From the NCBI GenBank assembly GCA_032622095.1, contig CP136069.1:33020194-33084193 (forward strand): DNA of 64,000 nt, written 5' to 3'. Positions 42,290 to 53,803 of the stretch are shown here, piece by piece. Source of the DNA: Siphonodentalium dalli (Eukaryota > Mollusca > Scaphopoda > Gadilida > Siphonodentaliidae). A model generated the notes under the pieces. The model had not been told where the DNA came from. It did no database searches and saw only the letters and a list, made by a program, of their open reading frames with translations. How positions within the stretch are numbered: position 1 is the stretch's first letter; each line of letters starts with the position of its first letter. The position numbers and the translations under genes were made by a program.

Positions 42290-44325
42290 AATTATCATCG
42301 CCTGATAATCACAATGTGATAACAACCACAGCAGACTCGTCTTTATATAAGTGGTCGTATGTGGTTACCGCGATTGGGCCATGTACGGGTTTAGTGTCAC
42401 GTGATGACCCCAAACCAAATAGTTCGAGCTGCGTGTAGCAATTTTTGGGTGCGGGGTATACAGATGTACTTACATCCCAATAAATCACGAGCCAGAGTAA
42501 CCTACTGGCGAAGTGATTCGCCCTTAAGTGGACGTACATGTATATGGCTACCGCGATTTGCCATGCACGGGTTTCGTGTCACGTGATGACCCCAAAATAA
42601 ATAGTTGCCTGTGGCAATTTTCGGGTGCGCGGTGCACAGATGTACTCAGCCCAAAAAGCAGTAGCATGTGTAACATACCGCTGGTGTGAATCGTCTTTAT
42701 ATAAGTGGTCGTATATGGTTTCCGCGATTGTCCATGTACCGGTTCGTGTCACTTTATGAACCGAAACCAAATAGTTCGAGCTGCATTTGGCAATTTTTGG
42801 TGCGGGGTATACATATGTAGATACAGCCCAAAAATCAAGAGCATGGGTAGCCTACCGGTGGTGTGATTCGTACTTAAGTGATTACCGGATTCGACATGCA
42901 CGTGTTTCGTGTCACGTGATGGTCCCAAAATTAAATAATTCGAGTTGTGTGTAGCAATATTGGGGTGCGGGCTATACAGTTGTACTTACAGCCAAAAATA
43001 AGGAGCAGGGGTAACCTACTGGCGGTGTGATTCGTCCTTAAGTGGTCGTATATGGTTACCGCGATTCGCCATGCACGGGTTTCGTGTCACGTGATGGCCC
43101 CAAAATAAAGAGTTAGAGCTGACTGTGGGAATTTTTTTGGGTGCGGGGTATACCGTTGTACTTACAGCCTATAAATCATGAGCAGGGGTAACCTACCGGT
43201 GGTGTGATTCGTCTTTATACAAGCGGTCGTATATGATTTCCAAGATTGGCCATACACGGGTTTCGTGTCTCGTGATGACTCAAACTAAATAGTTCGAGCT
43301 GCGTGTGGCAATGTTTAGGTGCGAGGTATAGAGATGTACTTACAACTCAAAAAGCAGGAGCAGGGGTAACTTACCGGTGGCGTATTCGTCCTTACGCGTG
43401 GTCCTATTAGGTTATCGCGATTCACCATGCACGGGATTCGTGTCACGTGATGACCCCAAAATTAATAGTTCGAGCTGCGTGTGCCAATTTTTGGGTGCGT
43501 GGTATTCAGTTGTACTTACAGCCCAAATATCAGGAGCAGGGGTAACCTACGGGTGGAGTGATTCGTCTTTATATAAGTGATCGTATATGGTTACAACGAT
43601 TGACCATACACGGGTTTCGTGTCACGTGATGACCCCAAAATAAATAGTTCGAGCTCTTTGTGGCATTTTTTGGGTCGAGGTATTCAGTTGTACTCACAGC
43701 CCAAAAATCATGAGCAGTAGTAACCTACCGGTGGTGTGATTCGTCTTTATACAAGCGGTCGTATGTGGTTTCCAAGATTGGCCATACAGGGGTTTCGTGT
43801 CACGTGATGACCCAAACCAAATAGTTCGAGCTGCGTGTGGCAATTTTTGGGTTGAATGCATACAGACATACTTACAACCCAAAAATCAAGAGCAGGGGTA
43901 ACCTACCTGTGGTGTATTTGTCCTTAAGTGGTCGTATAAGGTTACCGCGATTCGCCATGCACGGGTTTCGTGTCACGTGATGATCCCAAAATAAATAGTT
44001 CGAGCTGCCTGTGGCAATTGTTGGGTGCGGGGTATTCAGTTGTACTTACAGCCCCAAAATCAGGAGCAGGAGTAAACTACTGGTGGTGTGATTCGTCTTT
44101 ATATAAGTGGTCGTATATGGTTACCACGATTAGCCATGTACGGGTTTCGTGTCACGTGATGACCTCAAACCAAATAGTTCGAGCTGCTTGGGGCAAATTT
44201 TGGGTGCGATATATACAGATGTACTTACAGCACAAAAATCAGGAGCAGGGGTAACCTACATGTGGCGATTCGTCTTTATATGTGTGGTAGTATATGGTTA
44301 CCGCGATTCGCCATGCAGATGTTAC
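42290..44325. repeat. 176-bp satellite array, about 11 copies
   Basis: The motif TTTCGTGTCACGTGATGACC recurs at about 42390, 42570, 42742, 42906, 43080, 43260, 43437, 43613, 43793, 43967 and 44145. Other fixed blocks are AAATAGTTCGAGCTGCGTGT, TTGTACTTACAGCCC and TATATGGTTACCGCGATTCG. Units diverge by roughly 5-15 percent by eye. Small frames are repeat by-products. Confidence 0.95.
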
Positions 44326-44741
44326 GATTTCGCAAACTGCGATCGAAATTCAAAGTTCAAATTTGAAATGCCAGTGCGAAATTCAAATACGTATTGTAGC
44401 GCATTTCGTGAGCTAACCTTTCTTAATATGCATTGCATAACCAATAAGAAAACAAGCATGGCCACAGTAGCTGAGAGAGCATCACTAAATTTAAACATGG
44501 TTCTGGTTTAGGGGTTGTAGGACATTCATATTTTCCACATATGCGCTGTTGAATGGAGTTATATAGGCCTATTCTTATAAACAGTTTCTATGGTATATTT
44601 ATGGTAGCCTATGTGTGTTGCATTTGCATATATAGGCATAGCTACTACTATATATATGTTTTAGTTTACCATAATGTTGTTGGCAAGACTGTATAGGCAA
44701 TGCAATCGATATGTGGGTGCTTGGATATAATTATATATACT
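44326..44741. other. Spacer after the 176-bp array: no feature seen
   Basis: AT-rich sequence with several TATATA stretches and no recognisable element. Confidence 0.4.
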
Positions 44742-45788
44742 ACTAGCCGATGAGCCCGACGTTGTCCGGGCTATTCAAAAACCAAATTTCAAGTCGATAG
44801 CTCCACCCGTTTCCTATATATCGTCTGCGCATGCGCGAAGCTGGCGTCGCACGGGCTCGGCGACCCGATAAAATTCGTATCCGGGGCAAGATACATTCAC
44901 ATACCAAATTTCAAGTCGATAGCTCCACCCGTTTCCGAGATCTCGTCTGCGCATGCGCTGCACGGGCGTCGCACGGGCTCGCCAATACGACAAGAACGAC
45001 CGCCTGGTCAAACTACACACACGTACCAAGTTTCGTCCCGATCGGTCGAGAATCGTAGATTTGTATAAATGACATACATACAGACAAACATACAGACAAA
45101 CAAACAGACAAACAAGCAAACAGATGTCTTCAAAATATATATGAGACTAGTCGATGAGCCCGACGTTGCCCGGGCTATTCACATACCAAATTTCAAGTCG
45201 ATATCTCCACCCGTTTCCGAGATCTGGTCTGCGCATGCGCGAAGCTGACATCGCACGGGCTCGGCGACCCGATAAAATTCGTATCCGGAGCAAGATACAT
45301 TCACATACCAAATTTCAAGTCGATAGCTCCACCCATTTCCGAGATCTGGTCTGCGCATGCGCGAAGCTGGTGTCGCACGCACTCGGCGACCCGATAAAAT
45401 TCGTATCCGGGGCAAGATACATTCACATACCAAATTTAAAGTCGATAGCTCCACCCGTTTCCGAGATCTCGTCTGCGCATGCGCGAAGCTGGCGTCGCAC
45501 GGGCTCGGCGACCCGATAAAATTCGTATCCGGTGCAAGATACATTCACATAGCAAATTTCAAGTCGATAGCTCCACCCGTTTCCGAGATCTCGTCTGCGC
45601 ATGTGCTCGGGCTCGCCAATACGACAACGTCGACCGCCTGGTCAAACTACACACACGTACCAAGTTTCGTCCCGATCGGTCGAGAATCGTAGATTTGTAT
45701 AAATGACAGACAAACATACAGACAAACAGACAAACAGACAAACAGACAAACAGACAAACAGAGGTCTTCAAAATATATATGAGATAGT
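44742..45788. mobile_element. Two tandem copies of a retroelement-like 3' end with 122-bp internal repeats
   Basis: Each copy starts CTAG-CGATGAGCCCGACGTTG and ends with an (ACAGACAA)n tail followed by TCTTCAAAATATATATGAGA. The first spans about 44742-45146, the second 45147-45788. Internal 122-124-bp units carry AAATTTCAAGTCGATAGCTC, CTGCGCATGCGCGAAGCTGG and GGCGACCCGATAAAATTCGT, two in the first copy and four in the second. The simple-repeat tail suggests a SINE or RTE-like LINE 3' end. There is no RT frame. Confidence 0.75.
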
Positions 45789-46712
45789 AAACCCATGGTT
45801 TGACTGCCGTGATCATGGAACATGCATTAATAATGATATGGTTTTAATTTACCATGTATGCATATACACTGACCATGGAATAGATATCGTTAAACCATGT
45901 TCACTGCGGGTGAATCATAGTTTATGATCACACAAATATAGAACGCTGTCACATACCACGCATATACCATGGTGTATAATAAAACATGGTACTGACATTA
46001 TGTATACCACAGTGAACTATAGTAAAGCTATAGTTGAGTGTAGAAGACATTCAGTCTGAGAATTGTTCTACCACGAAACCATGGTTAAGTCATGAACCGG
46101 ACATGAAAACTATAGTAATATCTTAGTTATCGTAGTAAAACATATTTAAAATCAACTATGGTGGGTTGGGGATTAACTAGTTCTACAAATATGGTTTAGA
46201 GAATCCGTATGGTGTATTGAAACCATGGTTACTCTAGTAAAACCATGGTATTTACTATAATTTAGTTGTGAGATTGATTACTCTAATCATAATTTTACAA
46301 CAATAGAACCATACAAATATGGATATCATTGGAACCGGCTCCTTGACCACATTGTGATGGTTACAGTTATGCCCTGTGCCAATGCATTCTCTTATGGTCG
46401 ACTCGCATATATAAGAGAATGCATTGGCCTAAAAAAAAAAATTCTTACATTCTTTAACAATTTTATAATTTTTAATGTGTTAAGCCAATGCATGGTCGAC
46501 TCGCATATATAAGAGAATGCATTGGCACAGGGCCCTTCTGTTGGGTAAAGGGTTAATTACACAAACACTATCGTAAATCCAAACATGGTGTGCAAATACC
46601 ACATAATCCATGGTAAAGCTATTCATTGTAAATTAAAACCGTGGTTTTACTGTAATGTAGTTGTGAGATTGATTACATTCACCAAATGTTAGCTACAAAA
46701 ACTATAGTTTTT
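45789..46712. repeat. ACCATGGTTTACTATAG palindrome-rich repeat, interrupted by a LINE
   Basis: Numerous diverged copies of AAACCATGGTT and ACTATAGT in both directions. The same sequence type resumes at 47875-48035 on the far side of the LINE fragment. Confidence 0.65.
46371..46534. mobile_element. Short TIR element containing CATATATAAG
   Basis: GCCCTGTGCCAATGCATTCT with CTTAT faces ATAAGAGAATGCATTGGCAC with AGGGC. Inside, GACTCGCATATATAAGAGAA occurs twice in direct orientation, around an A/T-rich middle. Confidence 0.85.
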
Positions 46713-47874
46713 TTTACTTTAAACATATTTTATTCGTATATAAATATACAAAAGGGATCGGGGCACAAGTTATTTCAACTTAGGTAGTCCCTCTCCCGTA
46801 CAAAATTGACAATACATTGTTATAAGATGACAAAAAGGCGATAACAGAAACGTTTGTACATGGTGAGAAAACAATTTGAATTTGCATTATGTCGAATAAC
46901 ATCTTTCAGCGTATGTTTATGGATTACCAATTAGAACGAGCATAAATATGTGCATATCTATATTTATTGTGATATTTAAGGAAGATGTAAATATAGATTG
47001 CGAGGCTATGTATGTATCAAACATTTGACTGTACGGTTAAGCTAAATTTGTAAAGTAGTGAATTTGGCGATTCGCCAGATGACGCCCTTGACAGTTACGC
47101 TGGAAGAAATTATCGGTGTGTATACAAATGATGCATGGATGTGGCAATCCGAATGAGGGAGGGGTGTCTAGCAATGTTTGTATTTGGTGTATATTGAGCG
47201 ATTTGTGGTTGACATTGGATTGTGGCTATATGTCAACGCAGCCAGACGTTCATGAATCGAAGCGTTTTGTCGCAGCAATATACTGTTGCACTATTTGGGA
47301 AAACCTTATATTTTCCGGAATTGAGATGTACGATATCCCGAAAAGAAACTGATCGATGTCGGTTATAATGAAGCGTTCGCGGTTTAACTTATCGTCAAGT
47401 TCCAACCGTTCATTTTGATATAAAGGGCACATAAAAAAGAAATGGTATGCATCTTCCAAAGGGTTCCCACAACTGCAAACAGGACTTTCGGCTATGTAGT
47501 TTTGATACATATCAGCACGAAGATCACTGCACCCGTTTCGAATTCGGGAATGTATCATATTATATCGTCTGAGACCTGAATAGAAATGAGGGCTCACGGG
47601 GTTTGGGGGTTGGTATACGAGTCGTAAATTGAATTTGAAGTCAGAGAAAGGGACAACGTCGGTCATTTCAGTTGGGATTTTGTTCCAATCAGCTATCGCC
47701 GAGGGCAAAAAGGACTTTTTGTAGTGCTCAGTGTGGCATCGGTAAGAATAGAATTTTCCCGGGCGTCTGAAATTATAACTTGAGACCTGGCTAGCTCTGG
47801 GTGGGAGGATGGTAAATATGTAATTTGGCGATTTATTTTTTACTATTTTGTAAATCACTTCAAGCTTGTGTAAA
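46713..47874 (-). mobile_element. 5'-truncated LINE fragment, same type as at 1-1757
   Basis: It is reversed and covers the ORF2 C-terminus plus the 3' UTR. The 3' end on the minus strand is GAATAAAATATGTTTAAAG followed by eight A at about 46716, like the tail of the first LINE. The insertion interrupts an ACCATGG-rich repeat. Confidence 0.8.
47250..47858 (-). CDS. LINE ORF2 C-terminal fragment
   Basis: About 202 residues with no internal stop, starting in the region after the RT palm. It has NGCSDLRADMYQNYIAESP, then the Cys/His cluster CSCGNPLEDAYHFFFMCPLY. The pattern matches the first LINE (CSCG, H, CP) but the sequence differs widely, so it is another subfamily. The frame has no own start; it is a truncated remnant and not expected to be active. 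Confidence 0.85.
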   Translation of the reverse strand: MIYKIVKNKSPNYIFTILPPRASQVSSYNFRRPGKFYSYRCHTEHYKKSFLPSAIADWNKIPTEMTDVVPFSDFKFNLRLVYQPPNPVSPHFYSGLRRYNMIHSRIRNGCSDLRADMYQNYIAESPVCSCGNPLEDAYHFFFMCPLYQNERLELDDKLNRERFIITDIDQFLFGISYISIPENIRFSQIVQQYIAATKRFDS

Positions 47875-48035
47875 CACTAGTTTACCACAAACATTATGGT
47901 AAACACAAAACTTGTATGCAAACACAACAAATTACTACATGTATAGTAACCATAGTAAAACCACGTTCACTATAGAATTACTATGGTTAAACCATGTTTA
48001 CTATATATTTACTACAGTAAACTATGGTAAACCAT

Positions 48036-48130
48036 GGGAAGTAGAACATTATAAAGTAGAACATGGTAAAGTAGAACAAGATAAAGCAGAACATTATAAA
48101 GTACAACATAATAACGTATAACACGGTAAA
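48036..48130. repeat. 15-bp tandem repeat
   Basis: AAAGTAGAACATTAT-like units repeated about six times. Confidence 0.8.
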
Positions 48131-48186
48131 GTGCCTGAAAATACCTGTGCAAACAAGGAGGTGGCAAAATATTGTTTTCCCGTAAT

Positions 48187-48280
48187 GTGACGTCAACGAG
48201 ATGCATATGAAACGTACCCATACGGATTTGTAAATATGGAACAGCAATAATACTGTACTTCTAGGAACACGTGTGAAATA
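48187..48280. repeat. Dispersed repeat shared with 19590-19695
   Basis: Contains ACGTCAACGAGATGCATATG and CCATACGGATTTGTAAATAT in the same order as the intron 4 copy. Confidence 0.8.
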
Positions 48281-48805
48281 AATAGAGGATCTACAACGAG
48301 TCGCCAGTTTATAGCGGAATTTACAAAAAGAGTCCAGTAAATTATAGGTCTGGAACGAACCTTTTGTGAGGTCAATACCTAATTTGTTTTACGAGTTTTG
48401 TAAATTCCGCAATACACTGGGGACGAGTTGTAGATTATATTTATTGCATGATCCAATACCTCGATACAAACATACATACGTCAACAAATAGAACGTGAAA
48501 CTAAGATCGGCTTATATAAGGCACGCGTTGACGTTTCACGTAACTATGCGTTGTTTCCCCACGTAAAGAAATAATCCCAGATAAATACACTCTTTGACGT
48601 TTTCAATTGGAATTATTTCATGAAATAACTGTTCAAACTCTTCATTCATTAGAGTTTGTTGGAAAAAATATTGGAAGCCATAGTATTTTAAGACGCAGCG
48701 TACGAAATGTAAACAGACGACAAATTGGAAGTCCAAGATCAACTGGCACAATTTATAGAATCAGTTTATTTAATGGAATAAGGGTCTTATCATGTAATAA
48801 ACTGA
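48280..48805. mobile_element. Inverted copy of the 24.5-25.08-kb element
   Basis: GAGGATCTACAACGAGTC, GTTTATAGCGGAATTTACAA, AATATTGGAAGCCATAGTAT and GGAATAAGGGTCTTATCA run in the opposite order and strand to 24500-25082. Confidence 0.8.
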
Positions 48806-50700
48806 AATTGAGATCACCATTACTTTATATAATTGGGGGGGGAATAGTGTCTGTGGCTAGAGTTGGTCTGGGACTCATTCAACCCTCGTGCTGCGATATC
48901 ACTATATAATTATATCGTTTGCATAATACTGGTAGATTCTTTAAAATAACTAACTTAAATTAAGCCCCGTGTATATGTCTTTATATAGCAGACATGACGC
49001 TCAGACTCAGTGGCGGGATTTTGCATTGCCTTTGTCGAATCTAATCTATTTTACCATACAAATCATACAACATGCTATCTACACTGGAAATGGTGACATA
49101 TTACGGTCATAATTATGTATTATAACCTAACGTTCAGGTCAAATTGCCCATATATAATATGCCGCGTACTTGCGAGTATCACAGTCAATTCAGATCAACT
49201 GAGTCCGTATTTATATGAATAATGCGATAAAATATATATTTCAGATTACATTGCTACTTTCAGTTGACACGTCTTGTCGATTTAAGGACAACAATACAAA
49301 AATTCTACTAGGGGGTTGCCCGTCAAAAATGACGGGTCACAAACATGACATGCAGGATAACCGTGTGATGAATTAGTAATTCAAAATAATTATTAGTCAC
49401 CTGAGGTAAATATCGCCTATTGCATGACACTCTCCCGATAATTTTTTTCGCTAATAATGAACGCTCTTTGTTGCTATGTGTGAGTTCACATTTAAGTCAC
49501 GCCAGGTCAACGGCACCTATCCCGTGACAATACCCGAGTCATGTTACCTATATGAGTGCACAAATTTTCCCACATATCTTCTGAGCGTTTTAACCCGCCA
49601 AAATCGTGACAGATAAACGCAGACGCGCGCCCAGACATACACTTGTATTGTATAAAGTTAGACGGAATAAACCGCTTACTGTCATAATTCTGAACTATTA
49701 TTACAGTAATTGGGGGGTGTTTGGTGAATTGGTCAACAACGCCAAACCCCGATATAGAAAGACGTAAGTCACGTAACCCAGCGGACTTAGAACGCAACCC
49801 AGCATAATCCCTACCGTTTTCTCTAGCTGGGGTTACGTCGAAGGAAACAAGAACTATATATCGTATGGGAGTACTGTTGCCGATGGACTAATTTTTGACG
49901 CTACTATATATGTATTGGACAATTTTCAACTAATGTGATCTGATCCAGCCATTTTCAATTGAATTTTGACAGCTTATATAGTTTCTCAGATTAATACAGA
50001 ACGAATGGTGGCCGACAAACTTAGGTATTTAATATTTAAAAAATTAATGTGAGAACAGCTCACACTGTGGATGTGATGGCAGCCTGTCTGTGGTCTGTGG
50101 ACTGTCAAGTGCGTTGATGGAACATAACCCCGCCTTGTAGTTTGGGTGGCATAGCCACTGACACGACGCCACGGCGTGACTAAGACAACAAACCAAATCC
50201 AATCAATAGTATTACTCGATTTAAAGGCCGCCTGTTCGTCCAGTGATCTGTTTAATTATAACACCGGATGCTTGCCAGATAATACCGTACACCAATTGAC
50301 CCGTGAATGGTTTTATCATGGGACGAATTAATTACGCTGCATGATTGTATCAAACTATCCTGATATTTCCAAGATAGCAAACTGCGGACCAATCAATATT
50401 TTCGGGAACAACCTGGAACAACGCCTCTTTTCAACCCAGAGATGAATGTTCTGTAAAACTGGGATGAGTATTGAATTGGTTGACTATGAATTGGATTGGT
50501 TAGACTCCGGGAGGGGAGGGAGTTCACTTCATACCCCATGAATCATGGCTGTCATTTAACAAAGGGGTGTGAACCCATACCCCTTGATTGCCAGTTTCAC
50601 CCTACGCCCCCTCCCGAATCATGAACATCAGCAAAACATAGGGGTCTCAAACCACACACGGAGATATGCAGGAAAACCGAATGAGGGGATACTTCTTCAT
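48806..50700. other. Intergenic stretch: nothing recognised
   Basis: AT-rich with frames under 100 codons and no shared repeat noticed, apart from short GGGGTTACGT/ACGTAACCC facing motifs near 49760-49840. Confidence 0.5.
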
Positions 50701-50739
50701 AAAAAAAAAGATTCCAGGAAATAATTCCGCTTCGATGTC

Positions 50740-53335
50740 AACAAAGCACTATGTGTACGCAACCAAGATCTTCGAGCAAAAGTCTTTAGTGCAGGAAAGA
50801 AGGGCAGAAGTATAATGTTTAACCTCACCAGAGGACAAAGAGGAAAGTCATACCAATTCATATCTCACATCCATGTCGATTGCAAAATATTTTCTGATGA
50901 TAATATAATAAACGGATGGTCGCTACACTTCAGCGAGCTGGCAAAAATAAAGGATCACGACTACAACTTTAACTTCCTCAAACAATGCCTTGATGACTAC
51001 TGCATCCTAAAGTCGAATGGCTCTCCCGACTGTGTACCACCCATTGGAGCAAACGAGTTAAGAAAGATCTTACCAACAATGAAGAAGGGAAAACACATTG
51101 TCCTGACAAAAGTGGCTTGAACATCGAACTCTTCATCTACGCCTCTGATGGCTTACTCTCTACTATTGCCTCAAGTATCAACAAAATACTGGAAGATGGC
51201 GAGATACCAACTAGCATTAAAATAGGATTACAATCCTACCAGTGATGATGAAACTAGTGGAGTACATCCTTCGGAAACATCTCAGATAAGCGACAGCACC
51301 TCGGCAGTCACCGATACAACGAGGATTCACACCTGGAGCACCCCCTCGCAATAGCGCACTACTGCTTGAGGAAGTCATATGTGAAAGTAGAGACACTAAC
51401 CATCCTATATTCATCGCATTCTTAGATGTTAAATCAGCCTTTGGTGTTGTCAATCACCAAATCATGATGACGAAAATACATCAATACAACATTGGACAGG
51501 GTGTTTGGAGCTTGATTGATGACATGCATATCAACTGCAAATCAACTGTCAAATGGAATCGGGAAGACATCTGAGGAGTTCATAACAGAACAAGGCATGC
51601 GACAACAAAATGTACTAAGTGCTGATCTTTATCAAACCTACATTGAAAAGCTACTAGGACAATTTCAAAAATCTGATTGCCGAACTAAAATTGGCAACAT
51701 CCACCTTAACGCATGTGCCGATGACATTGCAGTTTTCAGTCAAGATCGCAGTCAACTGCAAGTCCTCATCAAATGTGCGCACCACTGCAATAGCTCCACG
51801 TATATCATTTGCAACACCAGAAGAGCGTAATACGCGAAGTCAATCCAATCAACCTAGCTAAAAACAAGAGCAATTACACCTGAACTGTGCAAGGGGACAT
51901 GCTGACTGTAGAGACAGCTCCACATTTAGGAATAATTGTTTTATAGAGCCCATATACAGAATGAGCAGGTGATGCCACAGTGTCCTGGGCCCACAAACAA
52001 GGTACCCCGCCTTGCTCACCGGAAGCTTATATTATGCTAATGATGAACAGACAGTCTGCCGTAGGAGCAGTTTTAGCCAGTCAAAAATACCATGTGCCTT
52101 ACTTACTGAGTCATCGGGACGGGAACTTAAAATATTGCCAAGCATAGTGTGTGTAGAGGAGACATTGCAACATAGCCTGTGTGTTTTGTGTCCAGCAGTA
52201 TTGCGTGAACGATTCTTTTGACAAATATGTTTTAAGCCGTTTTTTGCTCTTATCCTCATTTGACTTTTCCAAAAGGCCTCTGGTCTACCTGCCGGCATCT
52301 CACTTTGACTTGTTTTTGTCATTCTGGTGTGCCAGGTTTGGTGTTCACTACGTCTCGGACAACGTGTTACCTGGTCAGACACCCACTTAGCAAATATTGC
52401 TTACACATAAAAACAATTACACCTGAACTATGCAAGGGGACATGCTGACTGTAGAGACAGCTCCACATTTAGGAATGATCCGATCCACCGTCATCGAAAA
52501 ACGGCAAGAGAAACAGTTGGTAGTAAATAAAACAGTTAGGCCAACAGCTTACAGCCTCATGCCGGTATGATCTCGCGGAGTAAATGGTCTTGGTCCCATC
52601 AGCTGTCTATATATATGTACCAGACATACATGTTTGCCGTACTGCTATATGGTTGTGAAGATCTACAACATAAAGGATCCCACCTACTTAACCTTGAGAT
52701 GTTCCAGAAAATAAAGCTTAATAGAACAATGTCTCTCACAACCAGAGCAGCTGATCTTACTACCTACATCATCTCTGGAATACTCCCTATTAAAGCACAA
52801 CTGGACAACAGGATTTACTATAACGTGTGTACACAAACTGATAAAAGCCCTGAACAACATATTTCTGAACGTCAAATTACAATCATTCTGTCGACAGCTC
52901 CAACTGGTTTGTAGCTTCAAGTAGACCGATGCTGAAATGTGACCTATCAAACGCAAAAGATTTACATCGGAGCCCATCCTCCAAATCACAATTGAAAAAC
53001 CTGACAACATATGTTGTTTCCAAATACTGGACAAACAAACTTTCTGAGCAAGCCATTATCTCTGTAAGCCTTACACACCAGCAGTCTGGTAAGCCACGTC
53101 AAATACTTAAAGCTGACATCAAGCAAGAACAAGCCGCTGTAATGCTTGTTATGCGACTACAACTAGCAACAATGACCTACAACCTAGAAAGCCGTCATTT
53201 CACCAAGACGAAGAATGAAACCGTATGCAGACTTTGTGGAGAAGAGGATGAGGACATACACCACTTCCGTCTGACCTGCTTAACTATAAAAGATACCAGA
53301 GCGAAGGTACCAACTCTGCTCACATATCAAGCCTT
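50740..53335 (+). pseudogene. Decayed non-LTR retrotransposon ORF2
   Basis: Separate open pieces in changing frames follow LINE ORF2 order. They are the pre-RT linker (50815-51120, ending in KKGKHIVLTK), an RT block with AFLDVKSAFGVVNHQIM near 51417, a block with ACADDIAVFSQ near 51713 where YADD has become CADD, a thumb-like block (FAVLLYGCEDLQ near 52630), and a C-terminal Cys/His block (VCRLCGEEDEDIHHFRLTC near 53222). Frameshifts and stops make it inactive. A duplicated 70-bp stretch flanks an insertion at about 51870-52480. The frame seems to resume at 53684 after a MITE. Confidence 0.8.
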
Positions 53336-53683
53336 GAAATAGGGTGTCTGTCATTTGCAAAATGAGGGCCCCAGAGGGTGAATTTAGTGATGCTACCCCG
53401 CATAGCGGGCTAGCATCACTATTTCAAGCCTTGAAATAGGGTGTCTGTCATTTGCAAAATGAGGTCCCCAGAGGGTGAATTTAGTGATGCTACCCCGCAT
53501 AGCGGGCTAACATAACTAAATTCACCATATGGGGACCTAATTCTGCTTACACCTCAGCAGATTGAGGTTCCCAGAGGGTGAATTTGGTGATGCTAGCCCG
53601 CTATGCGGGGTAGCATCACTAAATTCACCCTCTGTGGACCTCATTCTGCAAATGACAGACACCCTATTTCAAGGCTTGATGCT
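53336..53683. mobile_element. Compound hAT-like palindromic MITE inside the decayed LINE
   Basis: At least two joined copies of the 16564 family: TCAAGCCTTGAAATAGGG at the left, again at about 53424, and CCCTATTTCAAGGCTTGA at the right end. The CCCGCATAGCGGGC-type centre occurs three times. Unlike the 16564 copy there is no clean 8-bp flank duplication, as expected for a rearranged dimer. Confidence 0.8.
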
Positions 53684-53803
53684 ATGCCGATTTTGCCTGA
53701 CTCGACGATCAGCAGCACGATACAAGCCATCTTAGATGTCACTAAATTAGATCATTCCATCAAAACAATCGGCAGTATGTTTAACCTGGCAGCCAACCGA
53801 TAA
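53684..53803 (+). pseudogene. LINE ORF2 tail after the MITE insertion
   Basis: A frame to the stop at 53801-53803 reads LPDSTISSTIQAILDVTKLD and ends MFNLAANR, a typical LINE ORF2 end. It continues the block that stops at 53335, so the MITE split the ORF. Confidence 0.6.

Noticed and set aside
44814-45816. Several 75-121-codon frames with repeated blocks
   Set aside because: They follow the 122-bp repeat and the ACAGACAA tail on both strands; no known domain.
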